The position numbers and the translations under genes are program-made. DNA of 41,590 bases from Nemertoderma westbladi. Taxonomy: Eukaryota > Xenacoelomorpha > Nemertodermatida > Nemertodermatidae. The notes under the pieces are model-generated. The model saw only the letters and a list, made by a program, of their open reading frames with translations. It made no database searches and was not told the DNA's origin. The number at the start of each line of letters is the position of its first letter. The stretch's first letter is position 1. Positions 9,722-32,249 of this stretch are shown one piece after another. The stretch lies in contig JAUCBJ010002908.1 of assembly GCA_032718475.1 (NCBI GenBank), forward strand, positions 1 to 41,590, read 5' to 3'.

Positions 9722-12069
9722 GGTGCTTAGATCGTGGCTTTTCCAGTTAACATTATTCCATTTTGTATAAAACAAGTGATGTGGTTGGAGAAACCTGCTA
9801 GGGGCGGCTACTAAGCAGCAACCAATCATGTTAATCGTGTTTAACACAGAGTCAATGAGAATGGAATATTGCTAACTTCAAAAAGTTCAGGTTACCATTA
9901 TTCCAAAATAATCAGATATTACAGTAATAAGCTGCTAGTGTTGTTAGTAGTTAGTCAGTTAGTATTCGAGTAAGCCATAGAATATTAATTATATGGTACA
10001 ATAGGCAGATACTGTAGGATTACAATGATGTAATAAACTGTAAATGAAATATTTATATATAGGCCTAGTTAAGTCTAGGTTTAGGCCTAGTAATAAACAT
10101 ACTGTACTTATACAATATCTCATTGAAGTACTTGCCACGTATGTAGTATATTCAATGTGGGCAAAATACAGGCAGACAGGTCTCACATATCGTGTTGCGT
10201 TTTATTCACACAACTTTTATGATACCAACCACTTCATCCAAACGGGGTGTAAGTAAATGAAACGCCATAACGCCGACAACCAGACAACTGACAGCCAACG
10301 CCGACAACCATTATTAAAGCCAATTAATTAAATGTTATTTATTAATTGAGGGAAAGGAACAGGTTACAGTGCAGGCAAGGTTAGTCTAACCAAAACAAAC
10401 GAGAGTTACGAACTCATGTTACATTTTCATATTTGCTGTTGTTGGGCAGTAGTCTGGTGGTTGACAGTTGTCGGCGTAGTGTTTACACCTGTCATCTACA
10501 GATGTGGTTACACCTACATCATATCCATTCAATTGGTCCAAGGTCTGTCTGTAGCATTCCCAACATGCGAGTAGCAAAAAGAAGTGCTGGTCGGCTGGAC
10601 AACGTGGAAATGGTTTAGTTTTGCTGTCGGTTCTCCTTTCATCAATTTTTTGTTTGTGTCTCGATAACGCAGAGGTTGTTGTGTACTTCTTATTGCATAA
10701 GCAGATAAATTACATTCCACTACTTTTTCAATCGTCTCATTACGGGTCCTACTAAATACCCAACTTTACCCAACTCCACCCAACTTTACCCAACTTCACC
10801 CAACTTTACCCAATTTTACCCAACTTTTTACCCAACTTTACCCAACTTTACCACACTTTACCCAATACCACCCAACTTTACCCAACTTCACCCAATCAAT
10901 TACCCAATCCACTTTACCCAACTTTACCCAATACCACCCAACTTTACCCAATCATTTCAATCCATCAATCCATCATCAGGCCTAATCAATTAGTTCAGTA
11001 TGCAGTAGTTAGGCCTATCTACCATATCCAATCTGCCAATGGCTGATTGGAGTGGAGGCAAGGCTGCAGAGGGAAACTTGATGCATATCTCAACCTGAAT
11101 GTTAAATTCTCAATTTAGGGAAAGGAACAGGTTATAGTGGCACGTTATTCTAACCAAAACAATAAACTAAAGTCTATTCTATAGAACATCACTACCCCGA
11201 AATGCACCCTCATACAGCCATATTGATCATTTTATTGATGTCTGGATGTGTTATGTTATGATTATAAGTACTGGCTGACTGGAGTATGACTACTGGACTA
11301 TACAGCTATAAACATGAAGCCATAGCTGCATAGGCCTACACTGATACAAACCATTCCTACTATGACCTACTGTATTACAGCTGTACAGTCTGACAGTACT
11401 GCAGTATTAAACTGCCAGACAGACTGCTGGAATGCTACTGTCAGACAGTAGGCCTACTGGTCCGGTACTGTAGTAAGTAAGTAAGCCTTCTGCTGTACTG
11501 TATTGCATCACTGGTCGGCAGATAGGTAGTTGGGTATTCGATTGGGTAAAGTTGGGTAAAGTTGGGTGGTATTGGGTAAAGTGGGGTAAAGTTGGGTAAA
11601 GTTGGGTAAAAAGTTGGGTAAAGTGGGGTAAAGTTGGGTAAGTTTGGGTAAAGTTGGGTAGATTTGGGTAAAGTTGGGTAATTAGTAGGACCGTCTCATT
11701 ACTGCTCCCATATGTACTGTAACTACAATGATATACCTTAATAATTTGCTTTGATGTACTTACTGTTCTACCTGACGACTGACTGCTTTCGGTATAACTT
11801 GTATAATGAAACAGAAAAAGCCAGTCTCAGGGTTAGGGGAAGGGCCTAATACTGTAATAGAATAGTGAATACAGATACTGAGATATGGAATAATGTTAAC
11901 CTGAACTTTTTCATGTTAGCAATATTCCATTCTCATTGACTCTGTGTTAAACAGGATTAACGTGATTGGTTGCTGCTTAGTAGCAGCCCCTAGCAGCTTT
12001 CTCCAACCACATTACTTGTTTTATACAAAATGGAATAATGTTAACTGGAAAAGCCACGATCTAAGCACC
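9722..12069. mobile_element. 2.35-kb element with 184-bp terminal inverted repeats
   Basis: Bases 9722-9905 and the reverse complement of 11886-12069 match over 184 bases with about 8 substitutions (hand count) and no gaps; the ends read GGTGCTTAGATCGTGGCTTT. A 20-base G-run (9704-9723) lies at the left edge and a 21-base G-run (12073-12093) near the right edge, each preceded by T, so the target duplication may be a T(G)n tract. This is not certain. The interior shows no transposase frame and is invaded by the foldback element at 10744-11692. It lies inside the piggyBac element. Confidence 0.8.
10744..11692. mobile_element. foldback-like element with tandem-repeat TIRs, 10-bp target duplication
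   Basis: The left arm (10744-10955) is GGTCCTACTA followed by about 18 degenerate units of ACCCAACTTT. The right arm (11527-11692) is the inverted counterpart, AAGTTGGGTA-type units ending TAGTAGGACC. GTCTCATTAC flanks both sides exactly (10734-10743 and 11693-11702). TIRs built of short tandem repeats are the hallmark of foldback elements, and 9-11 bp duplications are known for Mutator-like elements. The interior has no ORF of note and includes one copy of the dispersed ggaaaggaacaggtta motif (about 11117). Confidence 0.85.
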
Positions 12070-12245
12070 AGTGGGGGGGGGGGGGGGGGGGGGTGTAGGG
12101 TGTAGAGATTTGGGTGTATAATCTGATAATTCAGTTACCTAGGTATATACTGGTATATGGTATACTAATCATAAGTATTAGTAATACAGTAATAATAATA
12201 ATAATAGGCCTATTCAATTTAGCAATCAAAATTATTCACTTCAAA

Positions 12246-14244
12246 ATGAGTACAATAAATTATCGTGATATTTTATTCGAAGATATGTTTCAAGATGATA
12301 TTGGCCATTTGGTAGAAGGTGTAGAAGCCTTAAAGATACGGATGATCTAGCAAATGTCATGGGTGATAGGGAGTTGTGGCGGTGCAATTTTGTTGACAAG
12401 CCGGCACAGCATTCCTAAAAATGCAGCTGCAATGCAGCATGCCGATCCTAGCACCTAGTAGTAGGTAGAAGGTGTTGCAGACTGTAATGAGCACGAAATA
12501 GATGAAGTTGTTGCCGCTTTGCTGGAAGATGATGGAGAGAATGAAGGAGAAGCTGTTGCTGGTTTGTTGGAAGATGAACCTGTGGATGAGATTGAAGACA
12601 ACTTACTACTGAGTGACAATGAATGGTAATTAGACGAAGAGAGGGACTCTTCTGATAATGAAGATGAGCCAGAGCCAGGAGATGCAGAAGAGGAGTATGA
12701 TTCTGATTGTACCTTTCCAGGTGACTATGAATCAGCCAAGATTACTTCGAAAGCTGGGATTGAGTATATTGACGACTATGAACCTCCACCATCAAAGAGA
12801 AGTCGCTGTGATATAATAAACTTTCATCCAAAAGTAAAAGTTCAACCTCAATCGGAAAAGGAGAGTTTTCACAGTTTCAAGTTTTCATAACTGAAGATAT
12901 TCAGTACATAACTCTTAGAGAAACTAATCGTAGAGGTACTGCAATGGTGAAAAAGAAAGAACTCCAAAAGTTTGATCGCTTCTCCTTTCAAGAGTTACAA
13001 GCTGGTCTGGGGATCATGATAATGGCTGGTGTTTACCGTAGTGCTCACCAAGAATTACAGGAGTTATGGAATCCTGTTCATGGGCCACCATTTTTTCGTG
13101 CTGCCATGGGTTTACAACGATTCAAACCGTTATTGCGATGTTTGAGATTCGACAACATTGCCACTATTATAATAGAGAAGCACGCAAACAGGCAGCAGGG
13201 GGAGATAAGTTTGCTGCTATACGCGACGTTGCTTCAGGCCCAGTTAATGAAGGGAATTATTCCTGAAGTCAATCTGACAGTTGATGAACAGCTTGTAGGT
13301 TTTCGAGGCCGTGTCCCAGGCCCAGCTAGGATTTATATGCCAAAGAAACCTAAAAAGTTTGGTACTAAGAAATTTTGGATCAACGAAGCCTCTACTGGTT
13401 ATGCATTGGGAGGTATCATATACAGTGGGAAACTAGAGGGTGAGGCAGTTCATCGGGGATTGGGGAAAGATATCGTTTTGGAACTGTGTGAACCGTTCTA
13501 TCAAACCGGCCGAAATATCACAACGGACAACTTTTTTACTTCGTTCGATTTGGCGGTTGAACTGAGAAAAAAGGGCCTTACTCTATTAGGAACTGTACGT
13601 AAGAACATAAAGGGGTTCCATCAGAGCTACAGCTGTCGAAGAAACGTACTGTTAATTCCAGTGCGTTTGTGTTCAACGAAGAACATAAAATAACCGTAGT
13701 ATCCTACATATGGCTAAGAAAGATAAAAACGTCATAATGCTATGTATCAAGTAGCCACTACCCTTTCGAAACTGATAAGGATGGCAACAGCACTAAATTC
13801 GGTACAGATCTAATGTATGAGCGAGTCAGCCACTTCACGTGTAAGAGAAAGACAGATCGGTGGCCTGTTGTTATTTTCTCGAATATGGTCGACGTTTCTA
13901 CAGTGAATGGTTTCATTATTATGAAAAAGTTGAGATACAATAAATCACGGAGTCAGTATCTCAAGAATCTGGCATTGGCATTGGCAACTGACAACATTCA
14001 ATACAGGGTTAACCAGTTCCGAACACCGAAGCTGTAACGACAAGCTGCTGAATTCCTCGGATTTAGCCCTGCAAAGTCCAATGAAGATGATGTGAATCAC
14101 ATTACTCTTGGACCTCGGAAGTGTTATGTTTGCACTGGTAAAAATGCTTCATCAACGCGCCAGCGATGTGACATATGTCACAAGCCTGAATGCAAGCAGC
14201 ATCTTATAGTTACCAAAACTTGTGTATGCCAAAACTGTAAATAA
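12246..14244 (+). pseudogene. piggyBac transposase pseudogene
   Basis: Order of parts: an acidic N-terminus (12246-12890, e.g. LLEDDGENEGEAVAGLLEDE); a DDE core from about 12944 with NLTVDEQLVGFRGR (first Asp), KKFWINEASTGYALG and ITTDNFFTSFDLAVELRKKG (second Asp); an ERVSHFTCKRKTDRWPVV stretch; and a Cys/His-rich C-terminal finger (CYVCTGK, CDICHKPECKQH, CVCQNCK), stop 14242-14244. This matches the piggyBac domain order. Breaks: a LINE fragment at 12323-12463, a TAA at 12627-12629, a stop near 12889, frame changes after about 13612 and again near 13710, and a TAA at 14035-14037 before the finger. It cannot encode an intact enzyme as read. Confidence 0.92.
12323..12463 (+). mobile_element. 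LINE 3' fragment (copy 3) in the transposase gene, 12-bp target duplication
   Basis: GGTAGAAGGTGT occurs at 12311-12322 and 12464-12475, flanking 141 bases that match the 3' end of the LINE family (gatgatctagcaaatgtcat, atgcagctgcaatgcagcat, then a tagtagta tail). Insert plus one duplication is 153 bases, a multiple of three, but the insert brings a stop (about 12348). The acidic transposase frame resumes in register after it. Confidence 0.9.
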
Positions 14245-14500
14245 GTATAGGTATGTGAATTATTTTAATTAATAATGTAATGATATCAGATATAGTAATG
14301 ACATTTGTTTCTTACACAACAAAAATACCATGCTGCCATGGCTGCATGGGTCGCCCTTTCCCATGAATTGTCATTTCTGGCAGTCATCAGAAATAATACT
14401 GTAATATCTCCCATGAATTAAATAAGAAACATGAAAAACTACAAATGTAGTGCACATGTACTAAATACGTAACCAAAAGTCTTGTACGTATTAGTGTTAA

Positions 14501-15001
14501 GAAACATTAAAATATAGAAAGCAATACTTGAAAGCAATACCTGAATACAGCAATAGGTAGTTGAAAAACTAATACTAGAAATAGATTCTATATTAATTTT
14601 TTACCCCAGACAGCCAGAGTGTGTATGTTTATCATTCAAACTGGTTACTGGCTGACAGGTAACATAAACAACATTATGGCCTTCGCTAGCAAAGTCTGGA
14701 ATCTGGATTTCAATTCATCTGGATTTACTGTGTGCAGTCCTTGCATCAGTACCGGTATAGTCCTTGAGCCTAGCCTATCACCATAGCGCATTCCAGCATT
14801 CACTGACTGACTGAGGACATAGCGCATTAAGTGAGATTACTAAGTCATTCACCTCTACTGCTCTACCCTACCCTACAGCCCTATCCAGCTATCTTTAATA
14901 TGACTACTGAACTGCCCCAAGCAACCAAGGCAGCTAACTACTAGCTGACTACTGGACTAGGATTTAGGCCAGTAGGCCTAGGACTGTAGGAGGGCAGGCT
15001 G
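14501..15001. other. non-coding stretch
   Basis: No gene recognised. It has a small tandem duplication (gaaagcaatac twice near 14518-14541), ctgactgactgag near 14807 and several TAGGCCTA/TACCGGTA words. The first bases after the TTAA weakly resemble the LINE sequence expected upstream of copy 1, so the piggyBac may have landed in that LINE. Confidence 0.45.
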
Positions 15002-15114
15002 GGGTGCTGGTCACTTCGCCGCACTGCCACTCCGCCGCAGGTCACCTCGCCGCACATTATCTGCGGCGAGATAACTTGCGGCGAAGTGGCAGTGCGGCGA
15101 GGTGACCAGCACCC
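15002..15114. mobile_element. 113-bp MITE, 38-bp TIRs, 9-bp target duplication
   Basis: 15002-15039 and 15077-15114 are inverted repeats of 38 bases differing at about two positions, starting GGGTGCTGGTCACYTCGCCG. GGCAGGCTG flanks both sides exactly (14993-15001 and 15115-15123). The core has a further small hairpin (cctcgccgca / tgcggcgag). A 9-bp duplication is usual for Mutator-like elements. The ends resemble those of the intron 1 element at 17375-18231. Confidence 0.9.
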
Positions 15115-15123
15115 GGCAGGCTG

Positions 15124-15588
15124 GCCCTGGCAGGAGGGTTTTACAGACATGCGAAAATTAACTTTATGACTTTGCCCGTTTCCCTATTGCCTATCAGCCT
15201 ATCGGGGAGCTTGCATATATTTCCTTATACGGAATTTTACCATGTAAATCTATCACACAATGACGTCATAAATTTCCCAATAGGGAAATATTGCAAAATT
15301 TCATAACAGTCAGACAGTTTAGGTCTTACAGTCTTACTGTCTTAGGTGGGCCTGGTTTGATTATATTGAATGATTAACTGATATAACTGCTGAACTGCTC
15401 TATGTCAGTATCTGAGTATGTAGGTTTCAGGGTGTATTACTGTATTAGTGTGCCAATTACATTGATTGATACCTACCGGTATCTGTCTGTCTGTAGGCCT
15501 GCTGTGTATTACAGTGCTGCAGTGCGCCTTGTCAATGCTTGTAGTATTAGAGATATGAGATACCTACTACAGTAGAACAGTCTGACAG
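15124..15588. other. non-coding stretch
   Basis: No gene or element ends recognised. It contains ttcccaatagggaaat near 15277 and several short GTCTTAC/CAGTC-rich repeats. The last 8 bases (15581-15588) are the left target duplication of the next element. Confidence 0.4.
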
Positions 15589-16501
15589 CCAGGCTGCAAA
15601 CCACCACTAAACCGCGCATAACATAACGCTCGCGCACAATTTTTCAGCCGCGCAATATCATATCTGACAATATACCGAGCATGGACTGAAAAACGCGCAC
15701 ACCAAGCTGAAAAACAATTCAATTCACACAAACATACGAGCAGACGAATAAATAAATAAATAAATAAAGTATTATTTATCTGTTTATTAACGTAGGCCTA
15801 ATGAAATAAAAAAATTAATTTAAGCAATGCAAAAATAAAAAAAACCATGAGCGAAATTCGAGCGAAGCGTGTGAAATTTCTAACTTTTATATGTCAGTAT
15901 GTAGCATGTCTGCATGTAGGTCAGTAGGTCTAAAATGAAAAAAAAACGCGAGCGAAGCGAGCGAAATTTTTTTATTTTAACAATGCAAAATGGAAAAGAA
16001 ACGAGAGCGAAGCGAGTGAAAGTTATAGTTCATATCCGTACCGACCTGACCGATATGATATGATATAAGTATGAAATACCCTATGTTATTGAGATAATGT
16101 TTATTGTTTTGGTTAGAAAAGCCCACCACTGTAACCTGCTCCTTTCCGTTAATTAAGTAATGGAGATTAGTTTATTGTTTTGGTTAGAAAACACCACCAC
16201 TGTAAGTGTAACACCATCGGTCAGGTCGGTACGCATATGAACGATAACCCGAGTGAAATTTTTTATGGCTAGTTATTTTTCTCATTAAATTGCAGTTTTG
16301 CACACATTTATAACTTTTTTACACCTTACAGCCTTATCCGCGCACTTTTGACTTGTAATATTTTGCACAGATTACCGCGCACTTTTGGTGTTTTTCACAC
16401 AATTCCGCGCACTTTTATTTCAATTCCGCGCACTTTTACCGCGCACTATTTCAAAACCGCGCACAACGCGTTGCGATTTTTGCACTCCATTTGCAGCCTG
16501 G
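15589..16501. mobile_element. 913-bp non-autonomous DNA transposon, 8-bp target duplication
   Basis: The ends are CCAGGCTGCAAA and its inverse, flanked exactly by TCTGACAG on both sides (15581-15588, 16502-16509). Subterminal repeats of CCGCGCACTTTT are abundant at the right end (about six between 16338 and 16465) and occur as GCGCGCA-type words in opposite order at the left. The middle has three repeats of gagcgaagcgagtgaaa type. No transposase frame is present. An 8-bp duplication with short TIR and subterminal repeats fits hAT, but the end is not canonical, so the superfamily is left open. Confidence 0.8.
16022..16249. mobile_element. 228-bp MITE nested in the 913-bp element, 9-bp target duplication
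   Basis: 16022-16054 and 16216-16248 are 33-base inverted repeats with two mismatches (core ccgtaccgacctgaccgat at the left). CGAGTGAAA flanks at 16013-16021 and 16250-16258. That word resembles the local gcgaagcgagcgaaa repeat, so the duplication is slightly less certain. The interior carries two copies of the dispersed motif tttattgttttggttagaaa followed by ccaccactgtaa. Confidence 0.8.
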
Positions 16502-16509
16502 TCTGACAG

Positions 16510-16767
16510 TACTAATTCTGAATTCAACAATCAGCATGATGACTGGATGACAGTCCAAAGCCTACCCAGCTACCCTACACTACCTGACTACAGCTACCTT
16601 CACGGCTCCTCACACTCTAGGCAGGCTCCACCTACCACTGGCACTGGTAGTGCTGTAGTGGGTTGGGTAGGCCTAGGCAAGATCAGTAGTTAAATCAGTA
16701 GGCCTAAAACGCTAATAAGTACCGGTAACTTGATTATGATTATGAATAATTATATTTTTCTTTGGTG
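16510..16767 (+). other. upstream region of TMEM184 (possible 5' UTR or promoter)
   Basis: Lies between a transposon and the start codon of the TMEM184 gene. I see no TATA box or initiator I would defend. It includes TAGGCCTA and TACCGGTA words (16668-16730). A further non-coding 5' exon may lie upstream and cannot be recognised by eye. Confidence 0.3.
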
Positions 16768-28661
<11,894 letters not shown>

Positions 28662-28775
28662 CCAATCACAGGCGTGTAATTGTAGCTCGGCCAATGGAAA
28701 TCGCAAGTTTATCAATAAGCTTAAAAGTCATAATAGTTATTATTATGTTTCTGTGTTTATAAGCTAAGGCAAGGA

Positions 28776-28859
28776 GTTCTAGAATTATACATTAAATATG
28801 GGAGCCCACAGCTTCTGCTTATATCTGTTTACTAATCATAAATGGTATAATTCTAGAAC
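28776..28859 (+). other. 3' UTR hairpin of TMEM184 with adjacent ATTAAA
   Basis: A perfect 15-base inverted repeat (gttctagaattatac at 28776-28790 and its inverse at 28845-28859), 115 bases after the stop codon, with a 54-base loop. ATTAAA, a variant poly(A) signal, is at 28791-28796 inside the loop. It may be a small MITE or an RNA structure. Confidence 0.6.
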
Positions 28860-30756
28860 ACATTGACTGCTTTGCTATAGGAAGGTTTCCATTAGTGTTT
28901 CGCCCGCTTTTTCAATGAGAAAAACCGACCAAATAATCAATTGTTAAAATATTATAGAACAAAACACGCATTTTGGTTGTCTCACATTTAATTTCAAAAA
29001 AAAGTTAAACTAGGTGTCCTTTTCTGTATGAATAACTGTTCCAAAAGGAGGCTAGGGAAACCGTCTTTATGAAAGCAGTCCTTAGGGAATATTCTGGAAT
29101 TACCAAAGGGCCGTGTGTATTGCGTTTGTTGTCATGGTGACATGCGTCCCAACTATAGCCGTATAATTTTGAATGTTTTGAATTTTGAATCCATAATTAA
29201 AGTTTTTGTGCTTCTGTGTTCTGTATGGTTACAAAATACAAATTTAATTTTATTATTGTATTTATTGCTCCGCCGTTTATCTTTGGTGCATATAATAATG
29301 ATGTACTTATTTTATTTCTTAACTGTGTACTTATATTTCATGTTGACTTAATTCCTAAATTGTGCCGTAGGTTTAGTGTACCAATGTACTTAATGAACAT
29401 GTTTCTTAGCTCTTCTTTGTAGATATTAGAATGATTCAATCCCACTGGTAGTTTTAGTTTGTACCAGCTTATAAACTGATTAATAAGGTCACAACACTGC
29501 TTTTGCATGGTGTTTTGGCCGAGGTAATAATAACTTAAAGTTTCAGCTGGCGTTCAATCCGTTACCTTGAATTCCCGTCTCTGGCTTCGGAAGGCGTGGG
29601 TTCAACCCCTGCGTGAGGCTCAGTAAACTTAATAGTTTTTTTGGTTAAGGTATGAAGCACCAACTTATTATTATTATTTACTTTTTAACCTATGGCATTG
29701 CACGAACGTTAAAAGTTGATTAAATTAATATTTAATCCATAATGTTGGGCTAATTAATTAATCCACCGATATTATCATTGAGTGTATGTAATATGTAAAT
29801 CTATATTCTATAATGTATTTTAATTTGATATTATTTTTTAATTGTTATGGTTATGTTGTACTAACAAGCTTCGAGTGATACCACCAGTGACCCAGTAGAA
29901 ACTTGTTTTAAAATGTTTCTGTTTCTTGGCGTTTAAAAGTCATTCAATAATTAATCATTAACTACTTTGATCTTTTGGTCATAATATTTAATTACTGAAT
30001 TCTAAATAAGTAACAGGTATTTATTTTTGGACATTATTGTGGGAGTTTTGTAATGTAATATATTGTTAAGCCGTTTCAAATATTTTCGAGGGTTCGCAGG
30101 CTGATGTTAATAATAAATGTAATTTATTTGAAGCTAATATTTACCAAGTAAATATTTGATTAGCAAAACTAAAATAAGCATCAAGTTGCCAATCGATATT
30201 CGAGTGTTTTAAACTTTTTGTCCGTAACTTTTTGTTTATTGTTTAAGGATTTGTTATTGATACTTCCTGCGGGACTTTTACTTCCTAGGTTTTTCTTCCC
30301 TAACTAATTATCTACAGTAAAGGAAAGAAAAGGCTGCATAGAGGGCACAATTAAAAAAGGAAAATAGTGTATTGTTTTGGGTAGAATATTATATATTGAT
30401 TGTTGTTTTATATGCTATTATCACAGTAAATTTTCAGTAAATTTTTGCAGTAAAATCGACTTGGCTGTTTATGCTTACTTAATAAAGATAAATTTAAAAA
30501 TATACAAATTCTTGATAATTAAATTCTAATAAAATTTCGACCGAAAACAGAAATCTTGGTACGTGAACAAAAGAGTATCGCATGCGTATAAAGCGTCCAT
30601 GCGGGAAGTAAAGTGCCACGGGAAATAAAGTAACGGGATGTAAAGACTCTCACTACGTTCGTAATATTTCTGCGTATTGTCTACGTGACTAAAAATTATT
30701 ACACTAAGCAAACATTTATTAATTGGCTAATTATATAAAACTATGAGGGTAGGTTA
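28860..30756. other. downstream of TMEM184, probable 3' UTR then non-coding
   Basis: AT-rich, with short ORFs lacking domains. Candidate poly(A) signals are ATTAAA at about 29196 and AATAAA at about 30111 and 30481. A tRNA-like fragment is at 29545-29620. No other feature recognised. Confidence 0.45.
29545..29620 (+). repeat. tRNA-like (SINE head) fragment
   Basis: cttcggaaggcgtgggttcaacccctgcg gives a clean T-arm (gcgtggg / cccctgc around ttcaa) and a B box GGTTCAACCCC. The 5' half lacks a good D-arm. It is more likely a SINE remnant than a functional tRNA. Confidence 0.35.
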
Positions 30757-31468
30757 AGGGCCGTGCACAAATGATGTCAAGGTCGTAGGGGGGGGGGGGG
30801 AGCAATTTTGTTACAATTCGTGACATTGGGGGGAGGGGGGTAAGCTATTCTTGTGACGTTTCAATAGCAATTTTGTGAACAAATAAAATACACTTTACAA
30901 ATACAAAACTTATTACAATAAAATATATTATTTCTATAATAATAAGTATTTATTCAAACGAGTACCATGCCATAGAGGAATAAATATTACTTGATTTACT
31001 ACGGGTATATATTATTGTTTGTTTGTTTGTTTATCGGTTGGTATCGGAGGAGCGGAGATACCTTATGATTATTATTTTTATTTTCTTCTCTTATATTCTT
31101 TCCAGCTGGTTTCAAATGTGCCAAGCTGTGGCTTTTTACTAACATGTTTTTACCAACACTCAAAAATCAGCTGATAAAAGTTCATCATTATAATAGCGGA
31201 GTTATAGTATCTTTGTGCTTAACTCATATTTAATTTAATATCCATTTTATATTTTAAAATCCTCCAGAACTAATAGAAATATATTATTACTAAATATACC
31301 GGTACCACAACTACAGTAGCTTTAACATAATAATAACATTTTTTATTAACTATACTGGTTATTTTTGTGGCGTTCAAGGGGGGGGTAACAAAATTATTGA
31401 AATAGGGGGTTGGGGTCGAAAATCGTCAAAAATAGCGTGAAATCTGACATTATTTGTGCACGGCCCCT
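30757..31468. mobile_element. 712-bp MITE-like element with AAGGGGCCGTGCACAAAT ends, TA target
   Basis: The ends AAGGGCCGTGCACAAATGAT and the inverse of ATTATTTGTGCACGGCCCCTT match with one G difference, flanked by TA on both sides (30755-30756, 31469-31470). G-rich tracts lie subterminally on both sides (30788-30838, 31378-31416). Ends of this GGGGCCGT-CA-AAAT type resemble ISL2EU/IS4EU-related DNA transposons, by my recollection. No transposase is present. Confidence 0.75.
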
Positions 31469-31470
31469 TA

Positions 31471-32249
31471 GAGAGATACCGACTAAGGGGTGTATTGTAT
31501 TTGTGGCTCAACGACAAAAAAGTGGCCATCTATTGTTTATTTCGCCTTGGGATATTAATTAGATTATTTAGCGTCCCGTCTCTCCAACCCTAACAGACTG
31601 TTCTTAACAATAAACGAAAAGTTACTTTATTAATATTTTATTAATTTGTTCATATTGTATTAATGAGCCGGGATTAATTTAATTCCATAATAGTTCGACT
31701 GGAAAGGGGCCGGGAAATTTATTAGGCGCGAGACGATAAAGTGCTAAGTTTTATTCCCACTACTCTCAGGTGGGACGGGAAATAAAGATTAATTTAAGGA
31801 TTAAATACATATTTCCACTGTTAGGTATTTGTGGTGATGCCATTAGTGTGATTGTTATTCAAATTATTTATTACGTGCAATATACACCATCGATATACAT
31901 CAATTATTTATATATATTTATTGATATGTACTTATTATTTAACCTATATTTGTCTAATATAATTATTGTTATCAGCTGTTTCTCAAATATTTTGAAATTA
32001 AAAAAAACATTTCCTTCGCCTAAAAACAGGCAAATAACTTCATAGATATAGATTGTACTGGAAGTTTAATTGAATTACATTCACTATTAATTCATCTTAT
32101 AACAAATTCTCCCTCTGACCACGGGATGTATAATGGTAAGCGATTAGTATAATAAAATAAACTGTACGGCGTCATTTGAGGAAAATAGCGATTCGTTTAT
32201 CATGTTACACCTTACACGTATTTGTGTTCCACTAAATTGCCTTATCATT
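31471..32249. other. non-coding, AT-rich stretch
   Basis: No gene recognised. An ORF at 31770-32045 is low-complexity Ile/Tyr-rich sequence without a domain and is not supported. Confidence 0.4.

Larger units (their letters stand above)
9627..14496 (+). mobile_element. piggyBac-like transposon, TTAA flanks, heavily nested
   Basis: The left end CACTAATATGTACATGTGCA (9627 on) follows TTAA at 9623-9626. The right end (…TATTAGTG, ending 14496) is followed by TTAA at 14497-14500. The ends are inverted repeats: CACTAATAYGTAC and GTACATGTGCACTAC match, with about 26 extra bases in the right arm between two GTAC words. A piggyBac transposase pseudogene (12246-14244) lies in the right half. TTAA is the known piggyBac target, so ends and enzyme agree. 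The left half is occupied by a second element (9722-12069). Confidence 0.8.

Noticed and set aside
31770-32045. 91-codon ORF
   Set aside because: Low-complexity Ile/Tyr/Leu composition typical of AT-rich DNA; no domain or splice signals.
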